From assembly GCF_023283535.1 (NCBI RefSeq), contig NZ_JAKILT010000047.1, positions 1 to 44,183 on the forward strand: a stretch of 44,183 nucleotides of DNA, given 5' to 3'. The DNA comes from Shewanella sairae. Lineage in GTDB: Bacteria > Pseudomonadota > Gammaproteobacteria > Enterobacterales > Shewanellaceae. Shown piece by piece: positions 24,201 to 31,800 of the stretch (positions within the stretch are counted from its first letter, which is position 1; each line of letters opens with the position of its first letter). Position numbers and translations under genes: made by a program. The notes beneath the pieces are model-generated. The model had not been told where the DNA came from and ran no database searches. It saw only the letters and a program-made list of their open reading frames with translations.

Positions 24201-26528
24201 GCCTCAAGCCAAGAGTCTGAGCTTGAAGCCAGTATCAATGCTGTTATCGCGCAGATTGAAACTCAGGTTGGCAAAATTGCTGGCTTTATCCACCTGCAAC
24301 CAGAAGCGAATACTGCCAAGCAAACAGCAGTCAACCTAGATGTACAAAGCTTTACTCACGTGAGCAATGCGTTCTTGTGGGCGAAGCTTTTACAACCAAA
24401 GCTCGTTGCAGCAGACGCTCGCCGCTGTTTTGTGACAGTAAGCCGCATCGACGGTGGCTTTGGTTACTTAAATACTGATGCACTAAAAGATGCCGAACTT
24501 AACCAAGCTGCATTAGCTGGCTTAACTAAAACCTTAAGCCATGAATGGCCACAGGTTTTCTGTCGTGCGCTAGATATTGCAACAGATGTTGATGCAACTC
24601 ATTTAGCCGATGCGATCACTAGCGAACTATTTGATAGCAATGCTCAACTTCCTGAAGTGGGTATCTCTTTCGGTAAAAAAGATGAGCTAACTCGAGCGAC
24701 CTTAGTTGCCGGAGAAGCTGCAGACAAAACAGCAAAAGCTGAGCTTAACAGTACAGATAAAATACTGGTGACCGGGGGCGCAAAAGGCGTAACCTTCGAA
24801 TGTGCACTAGCACTGGCTAAACGTACTCAGTCGCACTTTATCTTAGCAGGCCGTAGTGAATTACAAGCTTTGCCAAGCTGGGCTGCAGGTAAGCAAACCA
24901 GCGAGCTAAAGTCAGCGGCAATCGCTTATATTATCTCGACAGGTCAAAAGCCAACGCCAAAGCAAGTTGAAGCCGCTGTGTGGCCAGTACAAAGCAGCAT
25001 TGAGATTAATGCAGCCCTAGCCGCCTTTAGCGAAGTTGGTGCTTCAGCTGAATACGTCAGCATGGATGTTACCGACAGCGCAGCAATCACAGCAGCACTT
25101 AATGGTCGCTCAAATGAAATCACCGGCCTTATTCACGGTGCGGGCGTACTAGCCGACAAGCATATTCAAGACAAGACGCTTGCTGAACTTGCACGGGTTT
25201 ATAGCACTAAAGTTAACGGCCTAAAAGCGCTACTCGCGGCACTTGAGCCAAGTAACATCAAACTGCTAGCCATGTTCTCATCGGCTGCAGGTTTTTACGG
25301 CAACACAGGTCAAAGCGATTATGCGATGTCAAACGACATTCTTAACAAGGCAGCACTGCAGTTCACTGCACGTAACCCACAAGCTAAAGTCATGAGCTTT
25401 AACTGGGGTCCTTGGGATGGCGGCATGGTTAACCCTGCACTTAAAAAGATGTTTACTGACCGTGGCGTATACGTCATTCCACTTAAAGCGGGCGCAGAGC
25501 TATTTGCCACTCAGCTACTAGCTGAAACCGGCGTGCAATTGCTAATTGGTACTTCGATGCAAGGTGGAAGCGATACAAAAGCAACTGAGACTGCTTCTGT
25601 AAAAAAGCTTAATGCGGGTGAGGTGCTAACAACATCGCATCCGCGTGCTGGTGCACAAAAAACACCACTACAAGCTGTCACTACAACGCGTCTGTTAACC
25701 CCTAGTGCTATGGTCTTCATTGAAGATCACCGCATTGGCGGTAACAGCGTGCTGCCAACGGTATGTGCTATCGACTGGATGCGTGAAGCGGCAAGCCACA
25801 TGCTTGGTGCTCAAGTTAAGGTACTTGATTACAAGCTATTAAAAGGCATTGTGTTTGAGACTGATGCGCCACAAGAGCTAACGCTTGAGCTAACGCCAAC
25901 AGGTGAAGATGCAACACTGAATGCGTTGATCAGCAGTAATGGCCGCCCACAATATCAAGCAACACTTGTAGGTAACATAACCACTGGGCACGCTAGCAAG
26001 CAGTTTAACTTAAACAAAGCTAAGGTGATCACCACAGCGAAGGAACTTTATAGTAACGGCACCTTGTTCCACGGGCCGCGCTTACAAGGCATCGAGTCGG
26101 TAACGCGTTTCGACGACCAAGGTCTAATCGCCAAGGTTGCCTTGCCTAAAGTTGAACTTAGCGATTGTGGTGAGTTTTTACCGCAAGCTCATGTCGGTGG
26201 TAGTCAGCCATTTGCAGAAGATCTATTGCTGCAAGCCATGCTCGTATGGGCTCGCCTTAAAACTGGCGCGGCAAGTTTGCCATCAAGCATTGGTGAGTTT
26301 ATCTCAAACCAGCCAATGGCCTTTGGTGAAACCGGTACCATTGAGCTTGAAGTCATTAAGCATAACAAACGCTCACTTGAAGCAAACGTTGCGCTATACC
26401 GTGACAATGGCGAGTTAAGTGCCATGTTTAAGTCCGCTAAAATCACCATTAGCAAAAGCTTAAACCCGGCGTTTTTACCTGCTGCGCTAACAAAAAAAAC
26501 GTTAGCAACTAACAGTGAGGCGAAATAG
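18240..26528 (+). CDS. pfaA: Polyunsaturated fatty acid synthase subunit PfaA
   Basis: A 2762-residue multidomain synthase. In order: ketosynthase, about 33-490, with Cys232 in DAACAGS, His367 in EAHGTGT and His407 in IGHTKS; malonyl-CoA:ACP acyltransferase, about 600-900, with Ser705 in AGHSFGE. A linker of EKIVEV-type coiled-coil repeats (1005-1033) and a Pro/Ala/Gln-rich stretch (about 1185-1250) precedes six tandem ACPs, with LGIDSIKR serines at 1304, 1408, 1524, 1629, 1739 and 1841. A ketoreductase (about 2173-2440, VTGGAKG) and a C-terminal dehydratase-like hotdog region (about 2480-2740, EDHRIGGNSVLP) follow. It would elongate and reduce the chain on the ACPs after activation by PfaE. 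It overlaps pfaR by 1 nt and pfaB by 1 nt. Six ACPs match known Shewanella EPA synthases; the product (EPA) is inferred. Confidence 0.97.
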   Translation: MSQTSKPTKSANATEQAQDSQADSRLNKRLKDMPIAIVGMASIFANSRYLNKFWDLISEKIDAITELPSTHWQPEEYYDADKTVADKSYCKRGGFLPDVDFNPMEFGLPPNILELTDSSQLLSLIVAKEVLADANLPEGYDRDKIGITLGVGGGQKISHSLTARLQYPVLKKVFANSGISDTDSEMLIKKFQDQYVHWEENSFPGSLGNVIAGRIANRFDFGGMNCVVDAACAGSLAAMRMALTELTEGRSEMMITGGVCTDNSPSMYMSFSKTPAFTTNETIQPFDIDSKGMMIGEGIGMVALKRLEDAERDGDRIYSVIKGVGASSDGKFKSIYAPRPSGQAKALNRAYDDAGFAPHTLGLIEAHGTGTAAGDAAEFAGLCSVFAEGNDSKQHIALGSVKSQIGHTKSTAGTAGLIKAALALHHKVLPATINVSQPSPKLDIENSPFYLNTETRPWLPRVDGTPRRAGISSFGFGGTNFHFVLEEYKQEHSRDDSEKAKYRQRQVAQSFLVSASDKAALINELNTLAASASQAEFILKDAAASYGVRELDKTAPRIGLVASTADELAGLLKQAIAKLTATDDASWQLPGGTSYRAAAIEGKVAALFTGQGSQYLNMGRDLTCYYPEMRQQFVTADKVFAANKKTPLSQTLYPKPVFNKDDLKAQEAILTNTANAQSAIGAISMGQYALFSAAGFNADMVAGHSFGELSALCAAGVISSDDYYKLAFARGDAMATKAPAKDGVEADSSQDNGSMYAIITKSAADLETVEATIAKFDGVKIANYNAPTQSVIAGPTATTADAAKALSELGYKAINLPVSGAFHTELVGHAQAPFAKAIDAAKFNKASRALYSNATGALYDVTAAKIKASFKKHMLQSVRFTSQLEAMYDAGARVFVEFGPKNILQKLVQGTLANTENEVCTISINPNPKGDSDLQLKQAAMQLAVTGVVLSEIDPYQADIAEPAKKSPMSISLNAANHISKATRAKMAKSLETGIVTSQIEHVIEEKIVEVEKLVEVEKLVEKIVEVEKIVEVAAVTSGNEQATYHSTNATPVEAHSAQENQVVSKNSKPAAHNISSDALSNFFAAQQQTAQLHQQFLAIPQQYGETFTTLMTEQAKLAGSGIAIPESLQRSMEQFHQLQAQTLQSHTQFLEMQAGSNIAALNLLNGSQATYAPVIHNEVIQSQVVQSQVVAQPAIAAPVNTTPVQPTQAPQAQPAPVTAPVQSAPVQTAPVQVARQAAPAQASIVPTHTSVAATTPSALSAQTALSAAKVQATMLEVVAEKTGYPTEMLELEMDMEADLGIDSIKRVEILGTVQDELPGLPELSPEDLAECRTLGEIVAYMNSKLSSVPVTASATIAPAVNGLSAETALSAAKVQSTMMSVVAEKTGYPTEMLELEMDMEADLGIDSIKRVEILGTVQDELPGLPELSPEDLAECRTLGEIVSYMNSKLSTTTAASLNVGTAEGSTVSSATVAPAANGLSAETALSAAKVQSTMMSVVAEKTGYPTEMLELEMDMEADLGIDSIKRVEILGTVQDELPGLPELNPEDLAECRTLGEIVAYMNSKLTNTSAAAALNVSAAEGSTLSAETALSAQKVQSTMMSVVAEKTGYPTEMLELGMDMEADLGIDSIKRVEILGTVQDELPGLPELNPEDLAECRTLGEIVAYMNSKLADGSKLSSVTVTVSATVAPAANGLSAETALSAAKVQSTMMSVVAEKTGYPTEMLELSMDMEADLGIDSIKRVEILGTVQDELPGLPELNPEDLAECRTLGEIVAYMGSKLPAEGSMNSSTVVSTTETPANGLSAAKVQSTMMSVVAEKTGYPTEMLELSMDMEADLGIDSIKRVEILGTVQDELPGLPELNPEDLAECRTLGEIVAYMNSKLADGSKLSTSAAEGSTLSAKPAAISAEARVELPPHSEVALKKLNAADKLSECFAADSTLVINDDGHNAGVLAEKLTKQGLKVAVVRLAAGQPQSPLSSDVASFELASSQESELEASINAVIAQIETQVGKIAGFIHLQPEANTAKQTAVNLDVQSFTHVSNAFLWAKLLQPKLVAADARRCFVTVSRIDGGFGYLNTDALKDAELNQAALAGLTKTLSHEWPQVFCRALDIATDVDATHLADAITSELFDSNAQLPEVGISFGKKDELTRATLVAGEAADKTAKAELNSTDKILVTGGAKGVTFECALALAKRTQSHFILAGRSELQALPSWAAGKQTSELKSAAIAYIISTGQKPTPKQVEAAVWPVQSSIEINAALAAFSEVGASAEYVSMDVTDSAAITAALNGRSNEITGLIHGAGVLADKHIQDKTLAELARVYSTKVNGLKALLAALEPSNIKLLAMFSSAAGFYGNTGQSDYAMSNDILNKAALQFTARNPQAKVMSFNWGPWDGGMVNPALKKMFTDRGVYVIPLKAGAELFATQLLAETGVQLLIGTSMQGGSDTKATETASVKKLNAGEVLTTSHPRAGAQKTPLQAVTTTRLLTPSAMVFIEDHRIGGNSVLPTVCAIDWMREAASHMLGAQVKVLDYKLLKGIVFETDAPQELTLELTPTGEDATLNALISSNGRPQYQATLVGNITTGHASKQFNLNKAKVITTAKELYSNGTLFHGPRLQGIESVTRFDDQGLIAKVALPKVELSDCGEFLPQAHVGGSQPFAEDLLLQAMLVWARLKTGAASLPSSIGEFISNQPMAFGETGTIELEVIKHNKRSLEANVALYRDNGELSAMFKSAKITISKSLNPAFLPAALTKKTLATNSEAK
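21252..21338 (+). repeat. EKIVEV/EKLVEV short coding repeat in PfaA linker
   Basis: Residues 1005-1033 of PfaA are built from units such as EKIVEV, EKLVEV and EKLV, repeated about five times. The heptad-like glutamate, lysine and valine pattern predicts a charged coiled coil or extended helix between the acyltransferase and the ACP array. Confidence 0.8.
22030..23889 (+). repeat. Six tandem ACP-coding repeats within pfaA
   Basis: Six copies of an ACP-coding unit, spaced 306-348 bp apart, each contain EMDMEADLGIDSIKR (or GMDMEA, SMDMEA) and ILGTVQDELPGLPEL. Core protein sequence is nearly identical across copies, with differences at S/N before PEDLAECRTLGEIV and in the linkers. Nucleotide identity is also very high, showing recent duplication or gene conversion. 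Phosphopantetheine serine codons are at 22149, 22461, 22809, 23124, 23454 and 23760. Confidence 0.97.
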
Positions 26529-28876
26529 TGGAACAAACGCCTAAAGCAAGTGTGATGCCGCTGCGCATCGCACTGATTTTGCTGCCTGCGCCACAAATGA
26601 GTGCTGATAGTTTATCAGCACTCTTGCCTGAGCTTGCCACGTCAGGCTTGCTCTCTTTTGAGCCATCTAGCAACCAACAGCTGATTAATATCATTGTTGA
26701 TGACGCTAATGGTGCGAGTGAGCAGGCAAACAATCGTTTCGAGCAGCAATTACAAACCACGGTTAACGCCATTAATGACGGCAAGCTGGTATTGTTCTCC
26801 AATAATCAGCAGGCTTTATTAATGCTACCCGCTCTTAAAGCGGCGCAATTACGCTTGCACCCACATGCGGTTCTCAGCGCTATGCAGACCAGTGCAGTAG
26901 AAACCAATTCCGTAGAACACAGTGCAACAGCAAAAAACAGCAATAACCATGAAAACGTATTAAGCGCCGCATTTGCCCAAGCAAAGCGCGAGCTTAATAG
27001 CGACTGTCATATTGAGTCTTACCAAGATCTCAGTAGCGCTGAGCAATTTTCTGCGGTGTATCAACTAATTGAAAAGTTGGCCACTCGCACCCATCATCGT
27101 AACCCAATCAACCAAGGCGTGGCGTTAGGCCCTAAGCAAGCAAAGAGTCATTTTTGGTTTAGCAACTTTCATCAAGCGCGAGTAGCTGCCATCAGCTTTA
27201 CTGACAACGCCGCAGCAAAGTCAGCAAACGATTCAGCGATGAATGCAGTCACCACCAGCTATGTGTTAACACAAGGTACTGGCTTTATTGCGCCAAAATC
27301 TTTGCTTAATACCAATAGACTGATGTTTATCTTAGCTGGGCAAACACAGGCTGAGTTAAAAGCGGCATTAGATAAGCTAAGCAATGCGCTAACTCAAATT
27401 AGTAGCCTTGAGGCAAGCGAGCCAAATAGCCATGCTCGCCAACTTGCGCTACTAGATTTGATGCAAAATAATTTGCAGCAAGCCAGTGATAATTTTCAGC
27501 AGAACCAACAAGCGCCTCAAGGGCAAAGCCAGCAAGCCTACCAAGCTGTGTTGCAGGCAAGTTCGATTGAGAACTTACAACAAGAGCTAGATGCGTTTAA
27601 TGATGCCCTAGCTAATCTGTTTGCGGACGCGAGTAATGCAGGGCTTATACAATATAAAACCCCTGCTGGCAGCTACTTTAGCAGCACACCGCTTGCAGCA
27701 AGCGCTAGCAAGCAGGCAGGCTTGGCTTTTGTCTACCCAGGCGTCGGCACGGTTTACGCCGATATGCTCAGCGAACTACACCAGTACTTCCCTGCCCTGT
27801 ATGCACGTCTTGAGCGTGAAGGCGATTTAAAGTCGATGCTACAAGCAGAAGATATCTATCATCTTGACCCTAAACATGCTGCCAAGATGAGTTTAGGTGA
27901 CTTAGCCATTGCCGGCGTGGGTAGCAGTTATCTATTAACTCAGTTGTTAGTTAACGAATTTAATATCCAGCCTGACTTTGCACTGGGCTATTCAATGGGC
28001 GAAGCGTCAATGTGGGCAAGTTTAGGTGTGTGGGAAAATCCTCATGCGCTCATTAATAAAACCCAAACTGACCCATTATTTACCTCAGCAATATCCGGCA
28101 AGTTAACCGCAGTTAGGCAAGCTTGGCAGCTAACAGAGCAAGATGCCGATATTGTATGGAACAGCTTTGTTGTGAGAAGCGAAGCCGCGCCGATTCAAGC
28201 GCTGTTAAATGATTACCCACGTGCTTACCTTGCGATTATTCAAGGTGATACTTGTGTGATTGCCGGTTGTGAGCAGCAATGTAAAGCCCTATTAGCAGCC
28301 TTAGGTAAACGTGGTATCGCCGCTAATCGTGTCACAGCTATGCATACCCAGCCTGCCATGCAAGAGCATTGCAATGTGCAAGACTTTTACCAGCAGCCAC
28401 TTAAATCTGCACTGCCAAGTGATATCACCTTTATTAGCGCTGCAGACTTAACCGCTAAGCAAACGGTGAGTGAGCAAGCACTTAGCAGCCAAGTCGTTGC
28501 TCAGTCTATTGCCAACACCTTTTGCCAAACCTTGGACTTTACCGCGCTAGTACATCACGCACAAAACCAAGGTGCCAAGCTATTTGTCGAGGTTGGCGCA
28601 GACAGACAAAACTGCACCTTAATCGATAAAATCGCCAAGCAAGATAGCAAGAGTGCGCATCAGGCTTGCTGCACCGTGCCCGTTAATGCCAAAGGCAGCT
28701 CAGATGTCACCAGCTTACTCAAAGCACTGGGGCAACTTATCAGCCATAACGTGCCTATGTCACTGCAACCATTTATCGATGGACTCAAGCGCGAACAGGC
28801 TCGCTGCCAATTAGCGCTAGCCCATGACACTGTCGCATCGTCAAACGAACATCATTTACTGAGAGAGGAAGTCTAA
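26528..28876 (+). CDS. pfaB: PUFA synthase acyltransferase subunit PfaB
   Basis: A 782-residue protein with one clear acyltransferase domain in its C-terminal half (about 400-700). Its start LAFVYPGVGTVYADMLSEL holds the substrate-binding pocket motif, and the nucleophile is Ser489 in GYSMGEASMWASLG. The N-terminal 390 residues are Ala/Gln/Ser-rich with poor similarity to known domains; they may be a degenerate ketosynthase-like or linker region. Published work on pfa clusters links PfaB to product choice (EPA versus DHA). The start is GTG, overlapping the pfaA stop as TAGTG, with GAGG upstream. Its stop overlaps the pfaC start (TAATG), so expression is coupled on both sides. Confidence 0.95.
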   Translation: MEQTPKASVMPLRIALILLPAPQMSADSLSALLPELATSGLLSFEPSSNQQLINIIVDDANGASEQANNRFEQQLQTTVNAINDGKLVLFSNNQQALLMLPALKAAQLRLHPHAVLSAMQTSAVETNSVEHSATAKNSNNHENVLSAAFAQAKRELNSDCHIESYQDLSSAEQFSAVYQLIEKLATRTHHRNPINQGVALGPKQAKSHFWFSNFHQARVAAISFTDNAAAKSANDSAMNAVTTSYVLTQGTGFIAPKSLLNTNRLMFILAGQTQAELKAALDKLSNALTQISSLEASEPNSHARQLALLDLMQNNLQQASDNFQQNQQAPQGQSQQAYQAVLQASSIENLQQELDAFNDALANLFADASNAGLIQYKTPAGSYFSSTPLAASASKQAGLAFVYPGVGTVYADMLSELHQYFPALYARLEREGDLKSMLQAEDIYHLDPKHAAKMSLGDLAIAGVGSSYLLTQLLVNEFNIQPDFALGYSMGEASMWASLGVWENPHALINKTQTDPLFTSAISGKLTAVRQAWQLTEQDADIVWNSFVVRSEAAPIQALLNDYPRAYLAIIQGDTCVIAGCEQQCKALLAALGKRGIAANRVTAMHTQPAMQEHCNVQDFYQQPLKSALPSDITFISAADLTAKQTVSEQALSSQVVAQSIANTFCQTLDFTALVHHAQNQGAKLFVEVGADRQNCTLIDKIAKQDSKSAHQACCTVPVNAKGSSDVTSLLKALGQLISHNVPMSLQPFIDGLKREQARCQLALAHDTVASSNEHHLLREEV

Positions 28877-31800
28877 TGTCGTTACCAGACAACACTTCTA
28901 CGCATACTTCAAGTAAGCAGGCTTCACATCCCAGCAAGCAAAGTAAAATTGCCATTGTTGGCTTAGCAACGCTTTATCCCGATGCAAAAAGCCCGCAAGA
29001 GTTTTGGCAGAACTTACTGGATAAACGCGATTCTCGCAGCACCTTAACCGATGAAAAACTCGGTGCTAACAGCAGCGATTATCAAGGTGTACAAGGCCAA
29101 TCTGACCGCTTTTATTGTAATAAAGGCGGCTATATTGAAAACTTTCAATTTAACCCTGCTGGCTACAAGCTGTCAGAGCAAAGCTTAACTGGTTTAGATG
29201 ACAGCTTTCTTTGGGCGCTAGACACCAGTCGCAATGCGTTAACGGATGCCGGAATTGATATCAACGGCGCAGACTTAAGCCGCACAGGGGTAGTAATGGG
29301 CGCTTTATCGTTCCCAACTACCCGCTCTAACGATCTATTTTTGCCGATTTATCACCGCGCGGTTGAAAAAGCGCTGCAGGATAAACTGGGCGCAAAAGCA
29401 TTTAAGTTAAACCCAACTAATGCCCATACCGCGCGAGCGATAAATGAAAGCAGCCTAAACGCAGCCAATGGCGCCATTGCCCATAACAGCTCAAAAGTGG
29501 TTGCCGATGCACTTGGCCTTGGCGGCGCACAGCTAAGCCTAGATGCCGCCTGTGCAAGTTCAGTGTATTCACTAAAGCTTGCTTGTGATTACTTAAGCAC
29601 TGGTAAAGCCGACATCATGTTGGCTGGCGCTGTGTCTGGCGCGGATCCTTTCTTTATCAATATGGGATTCTCGATTTTTCACGCCTACCCAGATCACGGC
29701 ATTTCAGTGCCGTTTGATGCCAGCAGTAAAGGTTTGTTTGCCGGCGAAGGCGCTGGCGTATTAGTGCTTAAACGTCTTGAAGATGCTGAGCGCGACAATG
29801 ACAAAATCTATGCGGTTGTCAGTGGTGTTGGGCTATCAAACGACGGAAAAGGCCAGTTTGTACTAAGCCCGAACCCTAAAGGTCAGGTAAAAGCCTTTGA
29901 ACGTGCTTATGCCGCCAGTGACATTGAGCCAAAAGACATTGAAGTGATTGAGTGCCACGCAACAGGCACGCCGCTGGGTGATAAGATAGAGCTCACTTCA
30001 ATGGAAACCTTCTTTGAAGACAAGCTGCAAGGCACTGATGCACCGCTAATTGGTTCAGCCAAGTCGAACTTAGGCCACCTATTAACTGCAGCGGGCATGC
30101 CGGGGATCATGAAAATGATCTTCGCCATGAAAGAAGGTTACCTGCCGCCAAGTATCAACATTAGTGATGCCATCGCTTCACCGAAAAAACTGTTTGGTAA
30201 ACCAACCCTGCCTAGCATGGTTCAAGGCTGGCCAGATAAACCATCGAATAATCATTTTGGTGTGAGAAGTCGTCACGCTGGCGTATCGGTTTTTGGCTTT
30301 GGTGGTTGTAATGCTCACCTATTACTTGAATCATACAATGGCAAAGGCACTGTAAAGACAAAACCCACTCAAGCCACGCGTCAAGCTGAGCCGCTAAAAG
30401 TGGTTGGCCTTGCCTCACACTTTGGTCCGCTTAGCAGTATCAATGCACTTAACAATGCTGTGACTAAAAACGGTAACGGTTTTATCGAACTGCCGAAAAA
30501 GCGCTGGAAAGGCCTTGAAAAGCACAATGAGCTGTTAGCTGAATTTGGCTTAGCATCTGCACCAAAAGGTGCCTATGTCGATAACTTTGAGCTAGACTTT
30601 TTACGCTTTAAACTGCCACCTAACGAAGATGATCGTTTGATCTCTCAGCAGTTAATGCTAATGCGAGTAACAGACGAAGCGATTCGTGATGCCAAGCTAG
30701 AACCAGGGCAAAAAGTTGCCGTATTAGTCGCAATGGAAACCGAGCTTGAACTGCATCAGTTCCGCGGCCGGGTCAACTTGCATACTCAGTTAGCGCAAAG
30801 CCTTGCAGCTATCGGCGTGAGTTTATCAACTGATGAATACCAAGCCCTTGAAGCCATCGCCATGGACAGCGTGCTTGATGCTGCCAAACTGAATCAGTAC
30901 ACCAGCTTTATTGGCAATATTATGGCGTCTCGCGTGGCGTCATTATGGGACTTTAACGGCCCAGCCTTCACGATTTCTGCTGCAGAGCAATCTGTGAGCC
31001 GCTGTATTGATGTGGCGCAAAACCTCATCATGGAAGACAACCTAGATGCAGTCGTTATTGCAGCGGTTGATCTCTCAGGTAGCTTTGAGCAGATCATACT
31101 CAAAAACGCCATCGCACCGGTAGCAATCGAGCCTAACCTCGAAGCTAATAAATGGAATGTAGGTGAAGGTGCTGGCGCTGTAGTGCTTGTTAAAGATGAA
31201 GCGACATCTGGCTGCTCATACGGCCAAATTGATGCGCTTGGATTTGCTAAAACTGCCGAAACAGCTTTAGCAACCGACAAGTTACTGAGCCAAACTGCCA
31301 CCGACTTTAATACGGTTAAAGTGATTGAAACCATGGCAGCACCAGCGAGCCAGATTCAATTGGCGCCAATGGCTGGCACTCAAGTTACTCATACCGCTGC
31401 TGAACAGCGCATTGGTCACTGCTTTGCCGCAGCAGGTATGGCAAGCCTATTACATGGCTTACTTAACTTAAATGCCGTAGCCCAAACCAATAAAGCCAAT
31501 TGCGCGCTAATCAACAATATCAGTGAAAACCAATTATCACAGCTATTGATTAGCCAAACCGCTAGCGAACAACAAGCATTAACTGCGCGTTTAAGTAGCG
31601 AGCTTAAATCGGATGCTAAGCACCAGTTGGTTAAGCAGGTCACCTTAGGTGGCCGCGATATCTACCAACATATTGTTGATACGCCGCTTGCAAGCCTTGA
31701 TGCTATTACGCAAAAGATGGCGCAAGCGACAGCATCAACTGTGGTCAACCAAGTTAAACCGATTAAGGCAGCTGGCTCATTCAAAACTGCTGAATCAGTA